A DNA stretch of 64,000 nt from Trichoplax adhaerens (Eukaryota; Placozoa; Uniplacotomia; Trichoplacea; Trichoplacidae): NCBI RefSeq assembly GCF_000150275.1, contig NW_002060952.1, forward strand, positions 2,289,128-2,353,127, in the 5' to 3' direction. Position numbers and translations under genes: made by a program. This document shows, in pieces, positions 1-10,400 of this stretch. The first letter of the stretch is position 1. The number at the start of each line of letters is the position of its first letter. The notes beneath the pieces are model-generated. The model saw only the letters and a program-made list of their open reading frames with translations, ran no database searches and was not told the DNA's origin.

Positions 1-226
1 CCGCAATGTCAAAATGATTTAGTTATAGTGAGAATAATTTTGCACTGCTAATATAAAGCTTTATCTAGATTGGGTTATAGTTTTCTGTCACTCAACATTA
101 AATACTGGCGATATCATCAGTTTATAGAAAAATTTTTAGCACCTTGTATATGTTGTATGCTCCAAATTATGTAAATATCATCTTAAAACTTTTAAATTTC
201 ATATATTAAAACATTATACAAATTAG

Positions 227-1617
227 ATCTCATGGATCAACAATCTGAATATGCACCTGTTTTCCTAAATTGGGCTAATTCTGAACATCGTTTAGCGGAT
301 TCGTTAACCGCTCTTTCTAAATGCGTAGACAAGAATAACAAAGCATTAAAAGAATTGGTATAGTCAACAATTTGATACTTTCTATTTCTATAGTTAAACA
401 TTTTTACTTTCTCGTAGCTGTTAAATAGATATTAATTAGATATTACGAACAAAAGTATGTTAAACTCTACAAAATTTCTTATAGGTTGAAAGCAGAGATG
501 AAAAATTTGGTGAAAATTTACATGAATATGTATTATTTACCGAATCTATCAAAGTAATGAAGTATTATAATTAAATTAACATTTTTTTGATTTAGATAAT
601 TCTTAAATAGTTGTGATCTCGTTACTATATCTACTTTAAGCTTTCTCCAGATAACATTGTTGCGGTAGAAAACATAATTTAAAATGAATAATTCCGGTTG
701 TTTGACTATACTTAACCAGACTACATTGAGGAAAAGAGACCGAATTCAAGTTCAGCATGACCAACTTGTCGAACAAGTAGCTAGGAAGACAGAAAATAAG
801 CGAAGAGTAATGCGAATATAAGAATTATCTACGTCTCGCTATGGGAGATCAGTTTCTAACTAGTTTGTTAAAAAAATGTATTAGTAAAGCTGATGCCAAC
901 TAATTTACTTCAAATTACTATCATTAGATGCTTGAAAACCCAAATGCTGTTACTATCAGCACGCTTTTTGCAAAAGATACTGAAACAAATAAGCAAACAC
1001 GCATAGAAAAAGTGGATTATCGCATTGATGAAGTATGTTAAAATATAAAATAAAGGCTATTCAATATTGTACAATTACTCCAAAACTATGCTATTTAGTT
1101 GCCGTAGACTTTCTAAATAGCCAAATTATGGATAAGGCATTTAAGCTCTGAGTTTAGTATCAGTATGATATATCGATACCATAAAAAGTATACGAGAAAC
1201 TTGAAAGAATTAAACGGAAAATAGCGCTTATAGCCAAAGTCATTGCTTATGAATCTAACGGTATAAAATTGGTCTATAGTTAAATAAACAGGTTGATGCA
1301 TCAGGAGAAAAAATGCGTGATGCCGATGATACAGTCAAGGCAGAATATGATAAATGGAATGAAACCAAACGTTCCGATTTGAAAGCGACATTTATCGATT
1401 TTGCTGATCGAAATATCGTCTACTTTCAAAAGGTGAGCCAAATAGGATAATATATGGAACAATTTGAATATTATAGCATAGAATAAGTAGAATAAACGTT
1501 TATACTCTTTTAATATGCAAATCTATTTTCGTACCATCATCCTAATAGTGCCTTAAAGCTTGGCAAGATGCGCTATCGGTTTTACAAGAATGCGATCCTA
1601 AATCAGCGAAATCTTAA
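227..1617 (+). CDS. SNX7/30: Sorting nexin, SNX7/SNX30-like, 3' part (BAR domain)
   Basis: Six exons at 227-357, 485-553, 720-806, 928-1032, 1292-1432 and 1549-1617 (TAA stop) join in frame through GT-AG introns and give about 199 residues. The piece matches the C-terminal BAR domain of the SNX7/SNX30 sorting nexins. Landmarks are LHEYVLFTESIK, then LRKRDRIQVQHDQLVEQV, then FADRNIVYFQKCLKAWQ near the end. In the family, a PX domain binds phosphoinositide and the BAR domain forms curved dimers that tubulate endosomal membranes in recycling and autophagy. The PX domain and start codon lie upstream of the window; I found no convincing exon in bases 1-226. SNX4 is the nearest alternative relative, but the last two exons fit SNX7/30 better. 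Confidence 0.86.
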
Positions 1618-3458
1618 TATCAGTGTACATGAGTTCCTACTTAACACAAGTTTCATATTATTTAGATAGAATGATCAGATATTTATCACTTGTTGCAGTT
1701 GATAAATGAAGTAATAGTTTTTACTATTTGCCTCAACTTAATCTACTCGTATCAAATTAATCATTTGCAATTAAACTCTATGTGTTATAGTAAGTCTATG
1801 ATTATCATTGCAATTTACATGGAAGATGAAATAACCATAAATAATGATAATGATAACATGATATATTGTCTGTCTGTAACACTAACTAATGAAGTAATAT
1901 TATTACGAATTCATCTCTAGTAATTTAGTTTTGTTATTAATATTATTCTTTTACTTTGTGGTCTATCGAAATAAAAATATCAATCTTTCCGTAAATATCT
2001 GAGTCTCATTTCAAAGCTGTAGGAATAAGCTCATATGGCTGTGCCTATACCTGAACATGTACTTTAATTAAAGATTGGTATTTAATAGTCTATAGTCGAC
2101 ATTACCCTACTACTATTTTGCTTACTATATTATCGAAAACATTTTTTGAGTTTTATTTTACGGTATTCTTATAGTTATAATCTTGCCCTTCTATATCCTT
2201 CAATGACCGACCGAAAAACGTTTGTAATTGAATTTAGTGCTTTTAACGTAAAAAATCTTTTTCCTTTATATTAAAGTAAATAGGTAGAAAATTACTTTAC
2301 AATTTAGGTTTTCACCAGTAGACACTAATATGACGATATTGAATGGAGTAAAAGTGAACAGCTCGCTTCTCAAAGAACTAAAAAAATTAAAAAATGATTT
2401 TCCTTGGTAATTAGGATTAAAGTAAATGAGCAATATTGTACGCGTACGTGGTTGAATGATTACCAACCTTGTTTTCAGTTGGTAAATGGCAATAACGCTT
2501 TTAACTATAGGATAGCATCGTAAAACCATGCCATCATTTTATACTGCATTCTGTGTTGGTGCCTAACGTATATATAGAGCTTACTGTAGTACTAGATCGC
2601 TGATATATCCATATCTTTCTGCATGTAATCGTTGATATCGAAATTATTCACCATTTACTTTAAAAGAAATAACTTTATTGCTTTGATTGAGAATTAAATT
2701 ATAACCATTTGCTATTAATGGTATATTTATATAGTAGTATAATGTACAGTAGAGTCTTACACATACAGCAGATAATCTAGCTATGCGATCTTCGGAAGTA
2801 TCAAATCACGCATGTCAAAGATTGATTCTGCTGGAAACGGAAGCAGTCTAGGAGGGTTCTATATGAAAATTAAAGCAATTGTTAAATCAGAAAAATAAGG
2901 GTAGCTATACACAAAATTTGTAAGCTGAACTTATTCACATTTTTATAAAATCTTTTTATAAAAATGACCATTAGGCAAAGGTCAAAATTAAGCCCAATCT
3001 CATGCCTATGGTCGCACAAAACGATCTAAATAGAGCATGGTATAAATAGATAACGTAAAGAAATACTGCAATGAACACACAAAATTGGAATCATTGTCAC
3101 AATATTCTGAAAAATGATTGCCAAATAGATATTCTATTACATTACAATTATATCGCAGAACACATTTTAATGATATATACCTGCACTAAATGATTATCAA
3201 AGTATCAAACACTGTTTTGTATCATAACATATAATATTAATATCGATGAGCATTCATCTTTCGCTATAGTAACCTAGTTAACCTGGATAGATTTATTATA
3301 TACACTGCTGCATTGTTGGTACAATCACGTAATGATAGAAGATTATTACTCATAGTTATGCAATGCATGCATACAGTAGGTTAAATTGCCCATGCAATTT
3401 TTTATGCTTTAAATTTATACGAAAGAATAGTAATTACAATATCGTCGGATATACTTAT
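1618..3458. other. Intergenic region between convergent SNX7/30-like and CCDC24 genes
   Basis: About 1.8 kb of AT-rich sequence between two convergent 3' ends. Open frames here (for example 1690-1920 + and 2266-2529 -) have low-complexity composition, no splice context and no recognisable motif. An AATAAA-like word lies near 1968, as expected for a 3' end, but I cannot assign it to a gene. Nothing else is supported. Confidence 0.6.
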
Positions 3459-6400
3459 TTAAGCAGAATACTGCCGATCTCTACTTGCAAGGAAAGATTT
3501 GCTAGTTGGGTCATATTTTAGGTGATCCATTAGTACAGGAGTCGTTTGATTACCATCGCTTAAGGCCTTTTTGTCGTGGTCTTTAGGGTCGAAATATACT
3601 GCTAATTTACGACGAGAGCCAGCACTATTTGATTTCACCGTTGCCTTCGGTCTAGTCGCAGGAGGCCGAGGTGCAATGTTAGCTGGTAGTTTGTTTGATG
3701 TAGACCTTGTCAATTTATTGATATTTCCATCAGCCGTTGCATTAGTAATCTTGACTAATTCCATCTTATGAGATAAATCGCTGCCATCATTTTTTGTTTT
3801 ATTGATTGAATGGAGCCTTCTAGGTATAGAGGCTGGTTTGGAAAGAGGATCCACGTTTCTACGATAAATATATATTAAATTTGTTAATTAATGACAGTGA
3901 AAAGAATCCATGCCCAAGTGTGATAATATTTTCCTTGACAGTATAAATTTCTTACTTTATTGTTTTGTCTGGAATAGGAGGTTTACCAACAGTACTTAAT
4001 ACCGATCTTTCCAGCTGTGTTCCAAACTTTCTCAATTCTGACGACGTTAAATATATATATTATTATGCTCCGGAAATATCGAAAGATAACGTATTCAATG
4101 TATCGAAACTGAGGTGGTTATTTTACCACTTAAAGTTGGTTCCGTTGGTATGGAATTTGTTTCATGCTGGAAACTGGACTCATCTTCTAGACATGACTTG
4201 ATGGTATCAAATTATGAGTAAGTTTGAGGTAACACTTTTAACATCCTCTACACTACTAGTAGTATTTATAATCAGTGGCATACACAATGTTTTTTCTAAA
4301 ATGTCTTTCATGATAGAATATTGGCTATTATTTAAGACATGAGTACTTACTTGCAGGTATTCTATATCACCTTTTAAACTTTCATATTCTTCCTCTAGCA
4401 AATTTCTATAATAATTTTAGTAAAATGCAAATAAATTATATCATATAGTGATATGCAGTGGACTTGGTACTTGTAATAGTATTTTTAAATATATCTGTCT
4501 GTTCTTCATTGGGGAAATTAGTGTATGCCCATAAATTGGTCAAGTTTTTTACCTTAAAGCTTCAGCGATAGAGTCAATATCAGTTATATTTACGCGGTCG
4601 CTGATTGATTTTACTTCATCATCCAACATTGAATTAGCAGCAGATGATCTACATATACAGCATATGGTATGCAATAGCGAGCGGTTGGTTAATTTTTACT
4701 TTTTCCAAGGTGTAAGTTGACAAAATGTTTGCCAATTATAGGCATTCTAGGTAGAGAAAAAGTCTGTTACCGTCCACTACATGATGATTGAACTACTGGT
4801 ACTTCGCGATTATCGAGGCTGCTGCAAGCAGATTGGGGACGGCTTAAAGGTGAAACTTGATTTTCTGTATGATGTTAAATACAATCGTATGGTAAAAAAG
4901 GTTGCTTATATAGCAAGATCACTTCTGTATGTAAATACACGATAAACCTTTCCAAGCAGTCAATAATTACAAATTGAACATTTTTCAACAGTTTAAGCAA
5001 ACCTCTCGGTTGGGTAACGTAACTGACAATATGCTTATAATCTTGTAACATATCCTGCTTGTGCCTAAGTAAGAAATTAAAAATAATGAAAGTATGAGAG
5101 ATATTCGTACTATGCCGATCCATTAGCGTTAAACTTGTTACAATTATCGATAGTCTGGTCTACGATACAGATCACATTTTAATATACTATCGATTATGTT
5201 AAAGAAATATTTAGTAGGATGAAGTCAGCACAGAGATTAATCCATGACTTACGCCATATCATCTTTCTGTTTGAGTATGTCAAGCAACATAGTAATTTCT
5301 TGTTTTAATCTATTTCTTAATTCGGGAGGTTCAGGTAATAATTTAGTTGGATTTTCAGCTACGAAATGAACGAAATGATAGAATGATATGTATGAGTGCA
5401 ACCATTCTAGACAACTGTTAGTATATTGGATATATCAATGATGAGAGGTTTGTATAGAATCTTACGCAAAGCACATTGTAGGTCAAGTATCTTAGAAGAA
5501 AATGGGTTGTATATTAAGAGTTTGCCTTACCTACTAAGCTATCCGTTTGTTGTCTCAAGTCACGCCATATATCTAATAGATATCCTGCCTATAAAAAACA
5601 ATTGAAGATGTATAAAAATATATTATGTGAGCTTTGAGATGGTGTCACAGACTACTTCCTGACAAGTTTACTAGTCTAACGTAAAGCGCTAACTTTGAGT
5701 TGCTTCTACAGATTACTTCCCTAATTTGCCGAAAGATCAAGTAAGAATATAGTACTGCTACTATAACGCCTAAGAAGTACCCTTTGAAAAAGCTCACAAC
5801 TATACTATAACATTGTTAGCAACAATACTTTCTTAAACTCTAAAATTTAGGCAACGTCGTGCCGTAATAGATGGATATTGCAGTTCTTGGGTATAGTATA
5901 CCGTAAGTTACAGGTTAGACCAAGTATTAGCTAGTATTGAAATATCAATTTTAACCAGCTATTTAAGTAAATAGTTATGATACGCGTACCATGCATTTGG
6001 AGTTGCAATAGAATACTATAAATCATGGTTTGCAGACATCACTATCATGATATGACACTATCATACAAAATAGAAATACTATACTCGTACAGTTAATTCA
6101 TTTATGTGATATGGACCTGTATGGTAGGTTGTAGGCTAGAGCAAGCTTTGGCGATGAAAAATACTGATTGGACGGGTTTTTATGTGGCTAGTTATCATAC
6201 GCAGACTACGCATTTGGAATTGCAATAGGATGCTGTAGATCATTGTCTGCAGGTATCAGTCTCATGATGAGATTTAATATAATGATACAAGGTAGAGCTA
6301 GTACTGTATGTACAATGAATTTATTCCTCAGGCTCGTCTAACTTGGCATTCAAATATCCATCCAATAGGCTTTTATACAATTATCATACTAGATATGCCT

Positions 6401-6994
6401 ACCATACATGTGGAGTTGTAGTAGAGTACTTTGGATAAATATCATGGTCTGCAGGCCTACGATTGGATTTATCAGATGCGTACGAGTATAGTAGGTTCTA
6501 AGCTAGGCCAAGCTTTGACGTTGAAATATCGATCAATCAAGGCTTTTTGATAGGAGTAGTTGATGTTTTGAATATATGGACTATGACTTTGGAGTTGCAA
6601 TTCGTAAAATACTCGTTCTATAGAAATTTGTCGGCAGGCTTCCAACCTTACGCTATAAATTACACAACTGGCGCTAGAGAGATTGTAGCCTCTCTATCAA
6701 ACACTGCAATTCGTCTCTAATGATTACAGGGTAGAAGAGTATTGAAGTTCACCAAGATTGTCTACGAACACTGGTGATCCTGTACTAAAAAGGCTTGTAA
6801 CGAAGACGAGTCAATATATGGACAAAGTGGTATACTGTATGTTTTACCTCTTGGCGTATTTCTTCCACTTGCTGTGTCAACGATCGGCCGATGATGCTGG
6901 TAATTTCATCAATCTCACTAGCCGGTGCTACTGATTGAATAACTTGCCACGCAGAGCTAGCTAATTGGAAGGGTGTATTGATTGGAGAAGTCAT
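3459..6994 (-). CDS. CCDC24: Coiled-coil domain-containing protein 24
   Basis: Ten minus-strand exons: 6994-6848, 5588-5531, 5358-5253, 5064-5003, 4864-4771, 4648-4553, 4405-4351, 4196-4127, 4037-3956 and 3858-3459. All phases agree and the total is 1170 nt (389 codons plus stop; human CCDC24 is about 307 residues). Conserved blocks run in the human order: an N-terminal ASSAWQVIQSVAPASEIDEI helix, then PPELRNRLKQEITMLLDIL, then the core RVNITDIDSIAEALRNLLEE followed by EYESLKGDIEYLQ. The last exon is a basic, Pro/Ser-rich tail that looks species-specific. The protein has no catalytic motif. Expression with cilia is reported for the vertebrate gene, but its function is unsettled. The exon 4 donor (5003) is the weakest junction, chosen because it alone keeps phase. 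Confidence 0.88.
5940..6660. repeat. Diverged ~200-bp tandem repeat in CCDC24 intron 1
   Basis: Four degenerate copies share the word GCATTTGGAGTTGCAATAG or a close variant at about 5992, 6210, 6407 and 6587, each followed by a TCATGGTCTGCAGGC-like stretch. Spacing is about 180-218 bp. The array fills much of the 1.26-kb first intron, the only long intron in the gene. Confidence 0.75.
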
Positions 6995-7817
6995 ATTGAA
7001 GTTAAATCTTGATGATGATTAGCATGATCATTATATTATTATTTAATTGATTGCGTCGATTGCTGTAGTGTAAAACTGCTGGAAAAGCGTTTTATCGCTT
7101 GGTATGTAGACACGCCATTGACCAATTTGCTGACCAAGCCGATAGTGCGATCATGCTATACAATCCAAGACCTATCGTGGATTACTATAAAGGGAAAATA
7201 GAGTAGGAATAAATGTGATAGTTCATCTTATGTCGACTTAAATTGGATGTTATTGGCGAATGGCGTAGACTGGGCTAATTAGTCCAGGTCGTTTTTAGCG
7301 CTAGCTTACTTGGCGATGGTTACTATGGAAATTTCGTCTTGATAGAAATGAACGGTAGTTACTCAGTCAAGCCAATATGGCCAATAGTAATGGCTTAGCA
7401 TGGGTAAAAGTGCTTGACATTGCTAGGGTTGCTATACAAATCGTGTCATAATGGAGTGTCTTGGTTTGTAAAAGAGCTCATGTCACCCATGGTACAGTAT
7501 GTATCAGTATGAAAACAGGTGTAAGCATACCATTGAGCGACATTCATTTTGCGCGCAATAGGAACTGTATGTAGTCGACAAGAGGTAAGAGGACTGGCAG
7601 AAAAAAAAACTATTTTACTGGTAAGGTTATTATTGTTCACTAACAAGATACGATGAAATGTATAGCGACATGGAGATAAAATACTGCAGACTAGGAATAG
7701 AAAGTACTGTATTTCTTGATTAAACCCAATTTAGGCCAAAGACTGTACCATTATTCATTTATTCTGCTGATGTAGCACTACATTGTACTACAGTAAAATC
7801 AGTTTCCTGTAGCAATA
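6995..7817. other. Upstream flank of CCDC24
   Basis: The minus-strand CCDC24 promoter should lie here, but no clear core promoter element is visible. A 43-codon open stretch on the + strand (about 7060-7195, ending TAG) has protein-like composition but no start codon or splice context. Part of it resembles sequence at about 33235-33260 inside a SERBP1 intron (GCCGATAGTGCGATCATG versus GCCGATAATGCAATCATG), so it may be a dispersed repeat rather than an exon. Confidence 0.4.
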
Positions 7818-8420
7818 TGTGTAAAATAAATGTCGTATCATTTCTTGGTGTTATAGTGCAAACAACACCTAAACTACGACATGTGTTTTCCATCTAGGTC
7901 TACTGTGAATGACTAGTTCGTGCTAGTTTAAAGAGCCTGTGTAAAATAAAATATCGTATCATTTCTTGGTGTTATACTGCAAACAACGCCTAAACTACGA
8001 CATGTGTTTTCCATCTAGGTCTACTGTGAATAACTAGTTCGTGCTAGTTTAAAGGGCTTGTGTAAAATAAAATATCGTATCATTTCTTGGTGTTATACTG
8101 CAAACAACGCCTAAACTACGACATGTGTTTTCCATCTAGGTCTACTGCGAATGACCAGTTAGTGCTAGCTTGAAGCGCTTGTGTAAAATAAATGTCGTAT
8201 CATTTCTTAGTGTTATATTGCAAACAATGCCTAAACTACGACATGTGTTTTCCATCTAGGTCTACTGTGAATGACTAGTTCGTGTTAGTTTAAAGGACTT
8301 GTGTAAAATAAATGTCGTATCATTTCTTAGTGTTACAGTGCAAACAACGCCTAAACTACGACATGTGTTTTCCATCTAGGTCTACTGTGAATGACTAGTT
8401 CGTGCTAGCTTGAAGTGCTT
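7818..8420. repeat. Tandem array, five ~121-bp units with an internal inverted repeat
   Basis: Unit starts (TGTGTAAAATAAA) occur at about 7818, 7939, 8059, 8180 and 8300, so the period is 120-121 bp with high identity between copies. Each unit carries an inverted repeat, GTCGTA ... TACGAC, with a second inner pair GGTGTT ... AACACC in the best-preserved copy. It could therefore fold as a long hairpin. Confidence 0.9.
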
Positions 8421-8673
8421 GTATTGCTTGCTTTGATGCAAGCGTTGATGGTCAGCATTAGTCAGTATCCTGCAGGTGAAATCGAAGAATAAGTTAATAA
8501 CAGGGGTTACTATACTGAAGAGATTTTCTCTCTTTTCCTAGTTCCTGACAAAGATCTTATTTTGTGTATGAAATAGGACACATATTGACATTGTTGTTTG
8601 GATGGGGATCTGTTAGTGAAAGCGAACGGCTATTTTGCTTGGAAAACAACAACAATAATAACGTAACCTAAAT

Positions 8674-8785
8674 TGTGTAAAATAGATGTCGTATTATTCC
8701 TTGGTGTTATACTATAAACGACGCTTAAATTACGACATGTGTTTTCCATCTAGGTCTACTGTGGATAACTATTAACTAGCGCTTG
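8674..8785. repeat. Detached copy of the ~121-bp unit
   Basis: One further unit (TGTGTAAAATAGATGTCGTA through TACGACATGTGTTTTCCATC and the TCTAGGTCTACTGTG segment) lies about 250 bp past the array, separated by unrelated sequence with a short CAACAACAATAATAA run. Confidence 0.85.
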
Positions 8786-9070
8786 TTTAGCTTGCTTGAT
8801 GCATGCGTTGGGCGTTGCTATCATACACACGATAGGACGCACACTCAATCACAATCTACAGTGTACTGTCGACATGACTGTCCAAATGTCCATAGGAAAG
8901 CTTGCATTAGGATCGAACAGACGCCGGACCAGATCAGACCAGACAGAAGCAAGAAAGGTCGTTGATTAGTCTAAGGTAAGAAGAGAAAAATCTATCATAC
9001 ACTGGCTAGTACAGTAGAACCTCATGGGAATCTGTGTCGTGTCATACTTTACCATCTTGCACCATCAGCT

Positions 9071-9145
9071 AAAACAGTTAAAGATAGGCGCTAATGGTAA
9101 AAAACAGTCAAAGATAGGCGCTAATGGTAAAAAAATAGTCAATGA
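9071..9145. repeat. Short minisatellite, ~33-bp unit, three copies
   Basis: Three copies of a unit reading roughly ACAGTCAAAGATAGGCGC then TAATGGTAAAAA stand head to tail. Part of the unit (ACAGTCAATGA) recurs within the larger 148-bp array that follows. Confidence 0.75.
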
Positions 9146-9180
9146 TAGGCGCTAGCATGATCCACTCGATCGCGATCGCT

Positions 9181-10065
9181 TCTCTACCACTGTGAGACCG
9201 GACGGATGGAAGAAAACAGTCAATGACGGACGGGCGTTAGTACGGTACACTGGGTATGGCTGTGGGACCGGACGGATGGAAGTAAGGTCGCATCGACTGC
9301 AGGAGTCTGAGTGGGAGTTGTATGACAGTACGATTTGACACGGCTAGGTAAAACACTCTATTTCGGGCGTTAGTATGAGACACTGGATAACGATCGATTT
9401 TCCACGCCCTGTCGGACCGGACGGATGGAAGCAAGGTCGCATCGACTGCAGGAGTCGGAGTTGGAGTTGTATGACAGTACGATCTGACACGGCTAGTGAA
9501 AACATTCTATTTCGGACGTTAGTATGAGACACTGGATAGCGATCGATTTTCCACGCCTGTCGGACCGGACGGATGGAAGCAAGGTCGCATCGACTGCAGG
9601 AGTCTGAGTTAGACTAGTATCAATGTACGATCTTATACGGCTAGCTAAAACAGTCAATGATGGGCTTGAGTATGAGACACTGGATAGCCTTCGATTTTCC
9701 ACGCCTGTCGGACCGGACGGATGGAAGCAAGGTCGCATCGACTGCAGGAGTCTGAGTTAGACTAGTATCAATGTACGATCTTATACGGCTAGCTAAAACA
9801 GTCAATGACAGGCTTGAGTATGAGACACTGGATAGCCATCGATTTCCACGTCTGTCGGACCGGACGGATGGAAGCAAGGTCGCATCGACTGCAGTAGTCT
9901 GAGTTAGAATAGTATGACTGTACGATCTTACACGGCTAGCTAAAACATTGAATGACGAGCTTGAGTATGAGACACTGGATAGCCATCGATTTCCACACCT
10001 GTCGGACAGGACGGACGGAAGAAAGGTCGCATAGACTCCAGTAGTCTGACTGGACGAGTCTGAGT
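9181..10065. repeat. GC-richer tandem array, ~148-bp unit, about six copies
   Basis: The block GACCGGACGGATGGAAG recurs at about 9196, 9266, 9413, 9563, 9711, 9857 and, in a variant form, 10005. From 9413 on the spacing is 146-150 bp. Units also share GAGACACTGGATAGC and GCATCGACTGCAGGAGTC. Minus-strand open frames across 9237-10182 are periodic translations of this array and are not genes. The array ends about 335 bp before the FCHO start codon. Confidence 0.9.
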
Positions 10066-10230
10066 TCCAAGTGTTGAAATCGCTGCGCACTCTTGGTCAA
10101 AAGAGTGTTTCATGGATATTGGTATCCGACACAGTATAGCCGAGTCGATTGGCCCACCTTGGTATCCTACACACACTAGCAAACGGTACCAAGTGGAGCA
10201 ACGACTAGGACGGCTGGTCGGACAGGACGG

Positions 10231-10254
10231 ACTGACTGAGTCGACTCAGTCAGT
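10231..10254. promoter_or_regulatory. Perfect 24-bp palindrome upstream of FCHO
   Basis: Each half is ACTGACTGAGTC and its exact reverse complement, with no spacer. It lies about 147 bp upstream of the FCHO ATG. The halves hold TGAGTCG/CGACTCA, one base from an AP-1-type site. A regulatory role is inference from position and symmetry only. Confidence 0.45.
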
Positions 10255-10400
10255 TCATGGGTTGGTGATTTTATCCAGTCCACCATCGTCAATATTTGTT
10301 GGCGATTTCCTGCAGGTTCTTGGTTGATTTTTCCCACTCTTCTATTCGTCTCTATTGGATAAGATTTTAGTTGATCGCAGGCCGATAAAGCCATTACAAG

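Noticed and set aside
9237-10182. Overlapping minus-strand frames with repeated LLPSVRSDR-type segments
   Set aside because: Direct translations of the 148-bp tandem array; periodicity is that of the DNA repeat.
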